In this document: piece by piece, positions 1-10,939 of the stretch | Numbering within the stretch: the stretch's first letter is position 1 | Layout: every line of letters starts with the position of its first letter | Assembly: GCF_027580225.2 (NCBI RefSeq) | Contig: NC_073358.2 | Coordinates: forward strand, 43,004,501 to 43,068,500 | Reading direction: 5' to 3' | Source of the DNA: Misgurnus anguillicaudatus | Taxonomy: Eukaryota > Chordata > Actinopteri > Cypriniformes > Cobitidae | DNA: 64,000 bases | Program-made: the position numbers and the translations under genes | Notes under the pieces: generated by a model | The model's input: the letters and a program-made list of their open reading frames with translations, nothing else | The model's database searches: none | What the model was told of the DNA's origin: nothing

Positions 1-654
1 TTAGAGCCTAAAAGTGTGACAGGACATACAGAAAACCAGTTTAGACACACTTTAGACATATTCAGTGTAAAAGAGACATGCAATATCCATATCCTTAAAT
101 AAATGCCGGACAGCAATACATTTTCAAGCTTCTGGAGATGCAGGAATTTGTGCACCATATTTCACGAGTGTCATTAATAAGCTTCCTCATTTGATGCAAT
201 TAAGGATCTCCAGCTGTTAAACTAAAATGAGCCACTTACACTTTCAGTAAGAATCCCTCTGCGCCAAAGATAATAGAATCAGAGTCAAACTGCATTTGGT
301 TTTGACACTGTATTGAATTCTCTGCTGTGGGTTGAAAACTGAGCTGAAAAGGCATTTTGCTGTTATTAGGAATAGATGAGATTTCTGGGATGCTCTGTCA
401 TACAGACAGAGAGTCAAGCACAGACTGATGCTCTGCTGCTGTCTCTCTCTCTTTTTTATATCTTATGAAATAGTAGCTCTACATGAGGTAAATCAAGAGA
501 CCATGAATTAAACATCTACAAGCACCTTTATTAGGTCATTAAAACTCTCCATAACACATACGCACGCACGCACATGGTTTTTATACTTGGATGGATAGAT
601 GGACAGATAGAAGGGATGGGAATCAGTACTGTAGGTACATTTTAACTTTATGCC
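1..654. other. Intergenic stretch, nothing recognised
   Basis: No open frame of note and no recognised repeat. A short ACGC-rich patch and a GATA/GATG-rich patch near 560-615 are simple sequence. Confidence 0.5.
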
Positions 655-795
655 TTTGCAGACACTTTTATCCAAAGCGACCTACAGTGGTACAAGTTAT
701 ACATTTTATCAGTATGTGTGTTCCCTGGGTTCGAACCCATGACCTTTTACACTGCTAACACAAGGCTTTACCACTGAGCTATACAGGAGCACTTT
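655..795 (-). mobile_element. tRNA-derived SINE (V-SINE/HE-like), reverse orientation
   Basis: Read on the minus strand, the element starts with a tRNA-like head: an A-box-like TAGCTCAGTGGTAAAGC and a B box GGTTCGAACCC. It ends with the tail TCGCTTTGGATAAAAGTGTC, which resembles the L2-type LINE tail of vertebrate V-SINEs. No intact tRNA cloverleaf or processing context is present, so it is not a tRNA gene. The exact family name is uncertain. Confidence 0.75.
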
Positions 796-829
796 TCACA
801 TTTATTAAAGCAAACTAAAGAGTTTTCTA

Positions 830-1275
830 AACTATATTTTATGGCGTAATAGCACTTTTGGGAGTACTTCGACTCGCCTGAAAAGTCCGCTCCCCTTCTC
901 CCTCTCATAATGGGAGAGGGAGGGTGTTACTGCGCCGAGTCGAAGTACTCCCAAAAGTGCTATTACGCCATAAAATATAGTTCCTCTTTTAAATCCGCTT
1001 AGAAAAGCCCTACGTTTTATTTTGTACCACCAAACTTGCTCGTATAACTACTCGTCTTAAATAGGAAAAACGTTGATGTGTTTGGTCACTTCTAACTTTA
1101 TCTCTAAATGGTACCATTGAATGAATGGGGCTAAGCTAAATGCTATCGAAGCGTCGCAGCGCGCTCCAGCGCTTACGTGCACGCACACAGATGATAGAGG
1201 GATGTATCAACAATTCTTAGTTAAGGTAATAACATATTTTAATATTGAAAATGAGTAGACTATTCCTTTAAAGGG
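830..1275. repeat. Dispersed repeat with a perfect 47-bp inverted repeat at its left end
   Basis: Bases 830-876 and 936-982 are exact reverse complements and enclose a 59-base loop that holds a smaller hairpin around CCTCTC/GAGAGG. From about 925 to 1140 the sequence resembles 39695-39925 of this window: a shared TGTTACTGCGC start, the TACGTTTTATTTTGT-like segment, and GAATGAATGGGGCTA. It is therefore a dispersed repeat that exists in at least two copies here. No coding frame is present. Confidence 0.75.
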
Positions 1276-1368
1276 ATAGTTATTCATCAAACCCATGACC
1301 TTTTGCTCTGCTGACACATTTCTTTAAGTTTTTTTGTTTTGTGATCTACAGTTGTTGTTAATATAATG

Positions 1369-1412
1369 TTAAAGGGATAGTTCACCCAAAAACGAAAATT
1401 CTGTGTATGCAT
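1369..1412 (+). mobile_element. 5' end fragment of the TTAA palindromic element
   Basis: TTAAAGGGATAGTTCACCC followed by AAAAACGAAAATTCTG matches the left end of the full copies at 15671 and 31051. The rest is lost or diverged into ATATA-rich sequence. Confidence 0.7.
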
Positions 1413-1598
1413 GCGCGTATGTGCACATTGATGCATATATAGGTCTTATATATAGGTCTTATACATAATGCATAGATATATTTTGAAATAGAAAAATGTA
1501 AACGATGATAAGATATATAATTTTTAACAAACGTGCGTGTTCATAGGCGCCAAATTCTTTCTCCGCCGGTGGGTGCTCGTCACAGCGTCAAGCAATGT

Positions 1599-2165
1599 TT
1601 AGGTACTTAGCCACGAAAGATGCTCTGAAGCGCCCATGCGCTTTGAAGAGGGGGAAAGTGGTGCGGTCACGTTTTTGTGTGGTTTTAGACGCGACATGTG
1701 AAGTAAATGTGAAGCAACTGTGCGTATGTGCTTGGCACTTCCACTCATGAAACAACAAATTAGAAACCTTTTTGGGGTTATAATGTTTCCAGCCGCACTG
1801 AAAACACGTTCTGATGGCGTACTGGTTGCGCAGACTTTTTCGCAACTTTGAGTGACCAAGAGAGAACGGCCGTTTCTCAATCCGAAGGGTGCAGCCTCCG
1901 GAGGTCGCATATGCAGGCTGCATGTCATCAAGCCTGGTTTATCATTTTTAGACATTTGCAAGTCATAAGCATATTACAACAATGTATGATTAACAAATAA
2001 TAATAGTCAACTTTATAATTGTTAACGTTATGAAATAAGACAGTCTTGATGACGTATGCAGCTTGCAAATGCGACCTCCGGACGCTACGGTCTTCGGATT
2101 GACCATGGCCAATATCTTGCCTCATTGCCCCCCCCCCAAGCCAGCGGGTCATCACTGATATCAGT
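1599..2165 (-). pseudogene. hAT-superfamily transposase C-terminal relic, interrupted
   Basis: On the minus strand, bases 1826-1767 encode TSTPSERVFSAAGNIITPKR, the hallmark of the hAT transposase C-terminal dimerisation region. Upstream on that strand (about 2160-2105) the reading resembles the D-P-L-x-W ... N-E-x-R-Y part of the same domain, but it is split between two frames across a run of G. A foldback element at 1878-2101 sits between the two pieces. The frame is also shifted after the KR. This is a dead fragment with no DNA-binding or catalytic N-terminal part visible. The family assignment rests on the SERVFSAAG motif; the upstream piece is inference. Confidence 0.75.
1878..2101. mobile_element. 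Small foldback element inside the hAT relic
   Basis: The ends CAATCCGAAG and CTTCGGATTG are perfect inverted repeats. The similarity continues inward (CCTCCGGAGGTCGCATATGCAG versus the reverse of ATGCAGCTTGCAAATGCGACC, then GTCATCAAG versus CTTGATGAC). The middle is AT-rich. It carries no coding capacity, so it behaves like a MITE. I found no clear target duplication. Confidence 0.65.
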
Positions 2166-3593
2166 TGCCTTCCGTTGCAAATAGCGCATTAACTCCGCGT
2201 CTGCTGGCTGTTTGCGTTAACACGAACCTGAAGACATGTCACTGGGGGAGATAAGGTATAGCTAACGTTTAGGGAAAAACGTATTAATGATAAGGCACAG
2301 CTAAGGTACAACTTAAGAACGACATAGAGCTAAGAAGGTTTTGGGAAACACAACCCAGATTCATGGTGTGGGTGGCAAAGGAAGACTGAGAGCCAGACGC
2401 AGTCAATAAGAGTCAAACTGAGACAATCACATTCTGCTTATTAACAACGTGTACTGCACAAATGGACAGATGAATAGTAGACAGTAAGATGCTCAGGTAC
2501 CTATATAGATTCATTTGGCATACTGGCAATCATAACTGACCCACTATAACAGTTCAATGTCATCAGCTTAAAAACTCAAATAAAACTCTTGAATATCCAT
2601 CAGTAACAAACAGCAACTAGTTCACCTTAGAACTACACACTGTAGGAGCTTGTTATCTTGTAAAATGTAGTGTTAAACTGCTAAAACCTCAGACTAGAAC
2701 TAAAAATATTACTTTTATACATGCATCTATCTCAACTGTTTAAAGAGTGTGCTGTGTGTTGGAGTATAGACTGAATATCCCCTGATGGTCTAGTGGTTGC
2801 CTGCTGGCTAACCAGTAAACCAGTTCACTGTTTTTTCCAGTCCACGGCAAACTGGGCCATAGCATGAGTCTGATTCACGTACTCATTTTAGCACCAAACA
2901 CTTGATAATACGATAATTCACTGAATTATGTTTTATTTTTTCCTCTCTTAGACCAGGGTAATTGTAGAGCTATAACAAGCACAACTGTGTCATGACGTAA
3001 ACAGATCATTACCTTGAGGTCCATGTAGTTTGGCTTTTTTCACTGAAAAACAGAAACAAAATGACAAGTAGTTAAAGTTAGCATAATTTTGGCAGTAGTA
3101 TAATATACTCTGCATTTAAAATGTGTCGAAACACAGCAACAAAACATTCTTTTGTTGGCCCCTGGCTGGTAACAATTTTTGTCTCTTTATCAAATGCTTT
3201 CTGATAGTCTATTGATTTCTTACCACGGGTACATGGATCCCCGGGCGTACTTAAGCAGGTTCAAGGGGTACATGGAAAGACTTTGCTTTTGCTTTGGTAA
3301 ACCCATATTGCTTCCTGCAGGTTAATCTCATTAAGATTTACATAAACTATGTATTTCTTCATGGGTGATATTTCATACTTGGTCGGTAACTGAACTCCAC
3401 ATTGTGAGAAAAATGGCTGTCGCTGGGGCAGCAGTACCCTTTTAAAAGGTCCCAAGGTAACAGTTATGTATACGTTTAGTACCAATATGTGCATCTGAGG
3501 TACTAATACGAACTCTTGTACTTTTTGAAAGGCTAGTCTATGAATATATTAAAGCACAAGATAAAAAGCAACTTTGATATTTACACTACACTC
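2166..3593. other. Intergenic stretch, no gene recognised
   Basis: AT-rich, with only short frames. A BamHI/SmaI-like string at 3236-3244 looks incidental. No repeat family assigned. Confidence 0.4.
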
Positions 3594-4296
3594 TATGGCA
3601 CTTTTCCATTGCATAGCACACCACGGTTTGGGTCGGGTCGGCTTACTTTTGGAGGCTTTTCCACTGGGTAAAGTACGTAGCACCCGATACTTTTTTTAGT
3701 ACCACCTCGGTTGGGGTTCCAAGTGAGCCGAGCTGATACCAAAACGTGAGGTGAAAACACTGTAGATCACTGATTGGTCTGACAAGATTAGCTTTACCTT
3801 CGTGCTAGCTTGCGCTGTCTCGAGTAAACCTGTTGTCATCTGTGCTTTGCTGTAAGTTCCTAAACTCCCTTTTAGTGATGAAAAACATCCACATATTGAC
3901 AATCAGGAACACCATATAATTTTTCCCCAGACTTGCAGTTTGTGGCGGCACATTTGCGATGCTCACGTCCGCATATATGCTTAAATGCAACTTGACTGAC
4001 ACCATGGGGGTTTGGACAGAAACTGTCATGTAAGACAACGCGATAAACTATTTGTGGTGGTCAATTTTAATTTTGTGACGGACTGAGAAATAAATGAATG
4101 TATGGGAATGTATGCATTCCAACAATGCTCTCACTTATGATGTCACAGTAGTAGGCAGCGCAATTATAACGACACGCCTATAATCCCTTCCACTCCGAAG
4201 TATTACTAAACTCGATGGAAAAGCTAACCAAGCCAAAGGGAGGGTGAGCTGACCTGACCTAAACCGTGGGGTACTATGCAATGGAAAAGTGCCATA
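3594..4296. mobile_element. Non-autonomous hAT-like DNA element, 703 bp
   Basis: The left end TATGGCACTTTTCCATTGCA continues to ACGGTTT at 3629. The right end (4261-4296) is its reverse complement with two mismatches in 36 bases. No transposase frame lies inside. The long terminal inverted repeats and size fit a deletion derivative. The hAT assignment comes from general resemblance and is uncertain. Confidence 0.7.
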
Positions 4297-5039
4297 AAGT
4301 TTAAGACAATGCACTTTGGTGACTGGTTTCAAATGACTGTGGAGATTTGAAGATTGGTTGATGAACAAAGTTTAGACAGTGAAGTTTTCCTGCAAGTTTT
4401 GAATGTGTTATTTTGGTCAGACGTGGAGAACGGAGGCTACGGAGTTATATACCAGTGGCCGCATACAGTACACACGCTGCACCAGATGGCTGAAGGATTA
4501 CAATGAGTCTGTCTCTGTCCTCCCCCAACACAGGCATTATGATATACACATCCCTCTAACTTATCACTTTCCCCATTGCGTGTGTGTTTTCCTCTCTACA
4601 GTAGGCTATGTGTGGAGAACAAATCACAAAAAGCATTAACTGAATTTTTAATTATCCATCCAAATGTAAATGAAACCTACAAATGCATTGGCATGAATAT
4701 GCACAGCGCTTTGCTGTGCATATTACACTTGTACTTTTCTAAACAAAGAATACTTTACTGTAAACAAGACCTTAGTACAAAAGGCTACATACAATAAGGC
4801 CTTAACATTATGATAAAAGCAAATCGTATTTACTGTGCACCATTATTATACAAAATGTCTCTCCATTCAGCATTGAGATGTCAGTCTCTTCATTTTCTAT
4901 ACATGTTTCCTGTCATGACTGCTGACGGCATGACAGATCTCTCTGATACAAAAGACCTCACTAAACTGCAATTTACTGTTGTCCACACATTGAAAATCAA
5001 TTGAAGCAGATTTATACAGAGGAAACTCACTTGAACAGT

Positions 5040-5530
5040 TTAAAGGAATATTCCACTTACATGAAAAAAAATCCTGATATTTTACTCACCCTCATGTCCA
5101 GGGGCGTCATGCACCAATTTTTTTAAGGGGACACACAGTGTGCACAGCTCACAGAAATTTGTGCATACACAGACATCAAACGAAATATTATTGGGCTTTC
5201 AGTCTTTTCCATGTCACAGGTACATTTCTAACAATTTGAGCGCCCCTGCCTTCAGGCAAAAACCTCCAATATATATGCCACGTATATAAGTTATATATGA
5301 ATGATGTAAATATGTCCATAATCTATTAGACTAACACAATTAAAGTTATTTTAGTAAATGCCCTGACTCTTCCAAGATATAAAATGGTTAAATAACAGGG
5401 TCCACGACTTTCAAGCTCCAAAAAGTGCATCCTTCGCAGAAGTAATCCACATGGCTCTAGAGTGTGAATAAAGGCTTTCTGAAGGTAATCGATGCGATTT
5501 TGCAAGAAAAATATCCCCATTTAAAACTTG
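5040..5530 (+). repeat. TTAA-type dispersed repeat, partly degraded
   Basis: Begins TTTAAAGGAATATTCCACTT followed by a 'tactcaccctcatg' block, like the start of the repeat at 26081 in this window. The right end is not clear. Confidence 0.5.
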
Positions 5531-5696
5531 TAATATGCCTTTGAAAAGGTTTATGTCTGTTAAAAGTAATGTAAATACAATTCTTCACAGTCTTTACTGC
5601 ATGAATCAAATATACACGCATTCGTATGAAGTATAACAGTTCTTCAGTGAAGAGCAGAGAGTGATTTTATCTAGAGATGAATTAGGTTACTGTAGC

Positions 5697-5898
5697 TTTA
5701 AAGGCCACTTCACACTGGTCAGACAGACTCCAACAGACGCATCTGTTGGAGTCTGTCTGACCAGTGTGAAACCCCTGTTGGCAGTTGTTGGATCAAAGTA
5801 AATGAGACTTTAGAATGTGGTTGTCTGTTGGTGTCTGTTGGTATCTGTTGGTGTCTGTTGGAGTTGGTAGTTGTCTGACCAGTGTGAACTGGCCTTAA
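5697..5898. mobile_element. Foldback MITE with a 29-bp perfect internal palindrome
   Basis: Bases 5709-5737 and 5742-5770 are exact reverse complements around a four-base spacer. The outer ends AAAGGCCACTTCACACTG and CAGTGTGAACTGGCCTTAA are also inverted. Between them is a short run of imperfect GTCTGTTGGT repeats. Non-coding. Confidence 0.75.
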
Positions 5899-6126
5899 GA
5901 TGTGAGAGAGATCGCTCTGTTCACGTGCACTGATGACAGGCTTGTGTGTGTGTGTGCGTCGGATGTACGCGGATGAGAGCAGCTGTGAGGAAAATTAAAG
6001 TTTAAAGGCTCAAAACTTTAAAACGCATGCAAATAATAAACATTCGGCATGAGGATGCAATTGTCCGCGATAGATATGTGTTGTAACGCTGTTTGATGAG
6101 GATGTGAAGACGTGTCGCGCTGTTAT

Positions 6127-6811
6127 GCTGCGTTTACACCAACCGCGTCTCAGGCGTCAAAATCATGTCTACCGTGCCTTGTTTGCCATTTGAACAGTTT
6201 GAATGCATTCACGCGTCTATAGTGAAGTAGACGTGCGGAAAAGCCAAGCATTTGCGTCAGAGGCAAAATCTGGTTCTTGTGGGAGGGGCAAGGGCTATGT
6301 GGTTGACTGTTTGCAAGATGGCTGATGTTGATTGTGCATTTATCGAGTGAGTTACCGGTTTGTATTTGGTCACCTTACTATAGGGGGAAAATAAACGGCG
6401 CGGGTCGATAAACGTCAAGTGACTCAAAGTTGAAATGTGTACTTACAACTTACCAGGTTGCCCAATGTCCTCACTGACACTCTTCCAAGCGAGGTCCTTT
6501 TTATTCCTGTCTCTATAGAAATAAGAACTTGTGTCGTATAGCTCCGGGTGACTGCTCACATACAATTTCAACTCGGGCGTCAGCCGCAAATTCGCATCAA
6601 ACGCAAAATGCACAAAAAGACGCTCAATTCGCCAGACGCTCAATTCGCGCCATTCATGCTAACTAGACGAATGAGGCAGAATTGCGTCTACCGTGCCGCG
6701 ACAAACACCTCATCTGTGCCGCGAGACCTCCAGATGCGCGTCAACGCGTTGACTTAACATTGAAATCACTAGCGCTTGACGCCTCTACCGCGGCTGGCGT
6801 AAACGCAGCAT
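6127..6811. mobile_element. MITE with GCTGCGTTTAC termini, copy 1
   Basis: Ends are ATGCTGCGTTTACACC on the left and GGCGTAAACGCAGCAT on the right. The interior contains blocks shared with 35682-36478 of this window, for example GGGGGAAAATAAACGGCGCGGG and TTCCAAGCGAGGTCCTTTTT. CpG-rich ends, no transposase. Confidence 0.75.
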
Positions 6812-7615
6812 TAGGACCGGAGCACGTCCTTACAGAAAATACACATATCTCTGTAAATGCAAAGAGAGAAATCCAAATCTGCACGTCGCACATGAACGAC
6901 GGGTTATAAAAATGCTCGCAATGGGTAAAAATTGTCTATAACTGCAGCGGCATTCAGGAGCCCTATGATGACAAAAGTTAACATAAAGATTGGTTCATGA
7001 GATCGGCAAATTTAGCATTTAATGATGTTATCTGCCAATACCGATCAGCGGCCGATCGATCAGAGCATCCCTAGTTCTCGGAAGAGTCTACTCTCACTGG
7101 ATCTTATGCATCGTACGCTAGACAGAAGTCTTAACATACGAAAACCTTACATCCGAAAACCCGAGCCCTGACCCAGGACCGAGCGGGTTTGGCTCTAAAA
7201 GTTTCACGTGTGCCTCGGGCATCGGGTAACTTAAAATGAATGTGTTTTTGCTGAACGGACCTGAGACGATCCGAAAAATCTTAGGGGTGTCGAGTCCATT
7301 TTAACCCCTCCTCTGTTTGCCAAGAGCACTTGCGATATTGTGTGGCTGGCGGTAGGTTAATTTTCATGGAGACAGACCTGTCAATCAATTTGAAATATAC
7401 ATTTTAGAGGTTACTTTGGTGTCATTGTAAAATAACAAAGTAAAATAAATGGAGCAGCCAGCCAAATTGGTGTTTCTTTCTGTCTGACTGGTGCGTGCGG
7501 GGCTGCAGACTGCATACACGTTGGTGCCGTTTACATTCGGGTCAAGTCGGGTTAAAAGAAATTGCCACTGGTTCGGGTCAAACTCGGGTCTAATTAGTCT
7601 CGGGTCGGGTCTTTC

Positions 7616-7968
7616 TTAAAAGGGCCATAGCATGAAAATCTGACTTTTTAAACCATTCTCTGCAAGCATGTGAAAAATGAGGTCATTGAAATGTGTCTCC
7701 CCTTATGATGACATAAGGGGATCTTATTATAATAATACCGCCCCTTAATCTACACTATCCAACCACGGCACAATTATTTTTTTCCTCTCTCTTTCTGCAC
7801 TAAATGGCAGTGTCATGGATGGATAGTGCAGATTAAGGGCGGTATTATTGTACTTGGACTTGCTACCTATGTCACAAAACAGGGCGAAATCTGAACGAGC
7901 TAATTTTTTACATGCTTGCAGAGAATGGTTTACCAAAACAAAGTTTTTTCATGCTATGACCCCTTTAA
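7616..7968. mobile_element. Palindromic dispersed element (CATAGCATGAAAATCTGAC family)
   Basis: The left end TTAAAAGGGCCATAGCATGA is inverted at the right end TCATGCTATGACCCCTTTAA. The block ATAATACCGCCCCTTAATCTACACTATCCAACCAC also occurs, diverged, at 43199-43240 and inverted at 39270-39305. Flanked by TTAA. Confidence 0.7.
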
Positions 7969-8235
7969 AAAACAATAATTTATGCACATCTACATTGGTT
8001 CGGGTAAAAAGTTATTTGGGTCTTGTCCGGTCAGGTACATTTCACTTGAGAAGACCTCTATTGTACGCTACAAATAATGCGCATTGGCTAACGGAAGCTA
8101 GTTATTAGTACGGATCGATTACTGTGAAGGATGGATGTACTTTTGGGCCTTAGAGTCATGGACCCTCTTTTGTACGTTATAAAGCTTGGAAGGGGTAGGA
8201 CATTTTCTAAAATAACTCAAATTGTGTTTGTCTTG

Positions 8236-8400
8236 TCAGAGCGGATGGTGTAGTGGGCAGCGCTCCGACATGTGGTGCTTTCGCAGTTCAATTCCCGGCT
8301 CGTGGTCATTTGCCGATCCCATACCCCTCCCTCCTCCCTGTACTTCCCTGTCCTCTCCTAAAAACTCACTGCTAAATAAAAGTCAAAACTGGCCAAAAAA
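8236..8400 (+). mobile_element. tRNA-derived SINE
   Basis: The head GATGGTGTAGTGGGCAGCGC resembles a tRNA A-box region, and GCAGTTCAATTCCC about 35 bases later resembles a B box. A CCTCCCTCC-rich segment and an A/T tail follow. The spacing fits a SINE head; the loss of tRNA folding downstream argues against a working tRNA gene. Confidence 0.65.
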
Positions 8401-8483
8401 TATAACTTTTAAAAAAATGGGTTTGTATGAAAGATGGACATATGTATTTTGGACATATGTATACATCTGTATCTTGGATGGCT

Positions 8484-8550
8484 TGAGGGTGAGTAAATCA
8501 TGGGGTAATTAATTTTCATTTTTTTGTCAAACTAAGCCTTATCCCTTTAA
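8484..8550 (+). mobile_element. 3' end fragment of a TTAA palindromic element
   Basis: GAGGGTGAGTAAATCATGGGG ... TTATCCCTTTAA matches the right end of the copies at 15671 and 34507. The left part is gone or diverged. Confidence 0.55.
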
Positions 8551-10269
8551 TATTTCTGTTAAGCATTCAATTTTCCAATACAAATGTAGCTTAATTCTTT
8601 TTTAAAATATGCGCGTGTAAAGACCAATATAGGAACTTTTATGGAAAGCTCAATGCACACAATGCCTAATGTGCAAACCTGAAATTAAACTGCATTTAAA
8701 TGAATGACAAGATAACAACTAATCTTAAATAAAATGTTAAACTGCTCCAAATACTAAAGCCCACATAATTTTTAGTATGGGACAATAGATCACAAAAACA
8801 GACCCACATCCTGGCAGAATGAAGTTGAACAATCCAGGAAAATGTTTTTAGTGTCGTGGCACAGTTAAAGCCTACTGTACACTAGGGCACAAGACAAGTG
8901 TGCACACACAGTACCTGTCGAGCCATAACACCACCGGAAACCCCGTTAAGCGTCTTAAGACCATAAGCACACATCAATAAATCCATGATACACTTTAATG
9001 CAACGCAAGTTGCACCTATGTAAATCATTTCTGGATTAAACGACTCTCTTACCTGTTGCTTTAATTTGCTTCGGTTTGTATTTTACGTTTTATAAGAATT
9101 TTATAGACGCCGTTTCACACCAAAGTGATATACAAAGAATGAGATAAAGATAAATTTATGTCAAATATGAACAGGTCTGGACTTACCTCGCACGCACAGA
9201 AGCGACATGACAGAGATTTAAGTCCAGCAAATCACGCCGTTTCTTTTCTGGCTTGATCAGCCCCTCTGGCGTTTGCAGTTTTATGCCCTCTTAACCAAAC
9301 GACATTTGAAGTCGCGAGAAGCAAACGTAATTGTTCAAAGTCATCACGAAGGTAAGGATGAAGTACCGCTTGCGTTTTCAATGAGCCTGGGGAACGCTTG
9401 TGTTTCTGTGGTGCTGACATGAGTGACGTGAGCGTAAACCAATAAAACTCCATAAACTGTAAATATGGACGGGGCTAAAAGATGGTGTGTCCAATAACGT
9501 TTCGTGTCGCGCACAGGTGTGAAAGTCTTCGTTAACTCATATTTTTCAATTGTATTATTATAAACATAGTTCACATCTGTATCATTTTAATCTTATGAAA
9601 CAAACAATTGTCAAGTTTTTTTTTTAATAAAGGAACTTTATGTTTTGAATTTACTTGATTCTATTTAATATGGTTTGCCTACAACAATAACCAATACATT
9701 TATTTAGGCATTACCTGTGGCCTGTGTGTAAAACTAAATCTCAGCTGTGAGCTCTTCGTAATATACACTTGACCTCAGTTGGACCATACGGTCCTGATTC
9801 GCAGTCCCATTTAAAGTACAATTGCGCCATCTTATGGAGAACGTGATGCTTTATAAATTACGGTATAAAGGGTTTTACATTTTGTTCTGAATCTTTTAAA
9901 TGTACATTGATAGATCCGCTTTGCATAGGAGCTTATGATCAACAAAACTGTGTAACTTGTTATATATATACACATATAGGCCAAATAAATACGCGTTAAA
10001 TAAATAAATAAATAAACAGCTATGACGTATAACTGAATAATTAAAGACGTGTGTCATTACTTTGCACACAACGGTTTTATAAATTGTCGTCAATTTCTCT
10101 TCAGACATTGTCGTCAACTAGTGATATTATGTCAGGTATATGTCACGTCTGGTGCACATTGTTTCAACACTGATTAAAGAAAAAAATATCCATAGCTTAT
10201 ATTTTTATCGAAATATTGCTAGCGCATCGTTACATAAACCCTATTTCTGTCTCCTGTTATCTTTAGGTT
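8551..10269. other. Intergenic stretch, no gene recognised
   Basis: AT-rich with scattered CpG. No supported frame and no repeat family assigned. Confidence 0.4.
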
Positions 10270-10893
10270 CCCCACCAAAGCTGAGTAAATGGAACAAATA
10301 GCACGTGTACTGGGGAGTGGCTTGACAAGACGTCGCCTGCCACAAAACCAATGAAGACGCGTCTCGTCGAAAAATATTACCATTATGCAAATATATTCAA
10401 AGCGTGTATCATTAACCAACGCTTATTGGTTCATGGAACAGAAAGCGACCAATCGCTTAAATGACAGCCTTTCAGCTGTTCGCAGGCCCCTCCTTTGAGT
10501 TATTTTTCAGCAAATCCCGGAAGTATTGTTTTTTAAAGGGACAGGATCGTTTAATGGGCGAGGGCTTTGGACCAACAGTCAAGCACAAAATAGAAAGGCC
10601 CGTTGGCAGAGGTAGTTACAGGACGCGAAAAGGAGGAGAAAGGCCATCAAAGCAGCTTGGTCGACCTTTGGAAACCAATATCTCGTATCTACAATTTATT
10701 ATCCACATCGGTCAAATATATCTTCGTTACATAGTAGGATTTCAGCTCAGTTTGTCGTCGATTAAGCAGAAGATACTAAAATCCCGTCTACTTTCTATAT
10801 TAAGATCAAACTCTTCGTCCATATATGATGGGAATGTTAGTTTTCTGACTGCTGAAACCCTTGTCATTGCGTTCATATATTTGTTGTGGGTAA
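10270..10893 (+). promoter_or_regulatory. Possible promoter and non-coding first exon
   Basis: This block has ATTGG and ACCAATCGC CCAAT-type boxes near 10425-10456, an ETS-like CCCGGAAGT at about 10517, a purine-rich stretch, and a good 5' splice site (GTAAGT) after TTGTTGTGG near 10890. That pattern could be a first exon joining a gene downstream (atosb is the next + strand gene, 17 kb away). The open frame here does not resemble a known protein. Entirely inferential. Confidence 0.2.
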
Positions 10894-10939
10894 GTAACCA
10901 ATCTAATTCTCTTTGTTTCACCATTGGCCATTAAATCCC

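Noticed and set aside
3233..3247. GGATCCCCGGG string resembling a cloning polylinker
   Set aside because: Only about 11 bases, with ordinary genomic sequence on both sides; no vector sequence recognised.
10461..10934. 157-codon + strand frame
   Set aside because: No recognised domain, no coding-like conservation visible; the region looks more like a promoter or 5' UTR.
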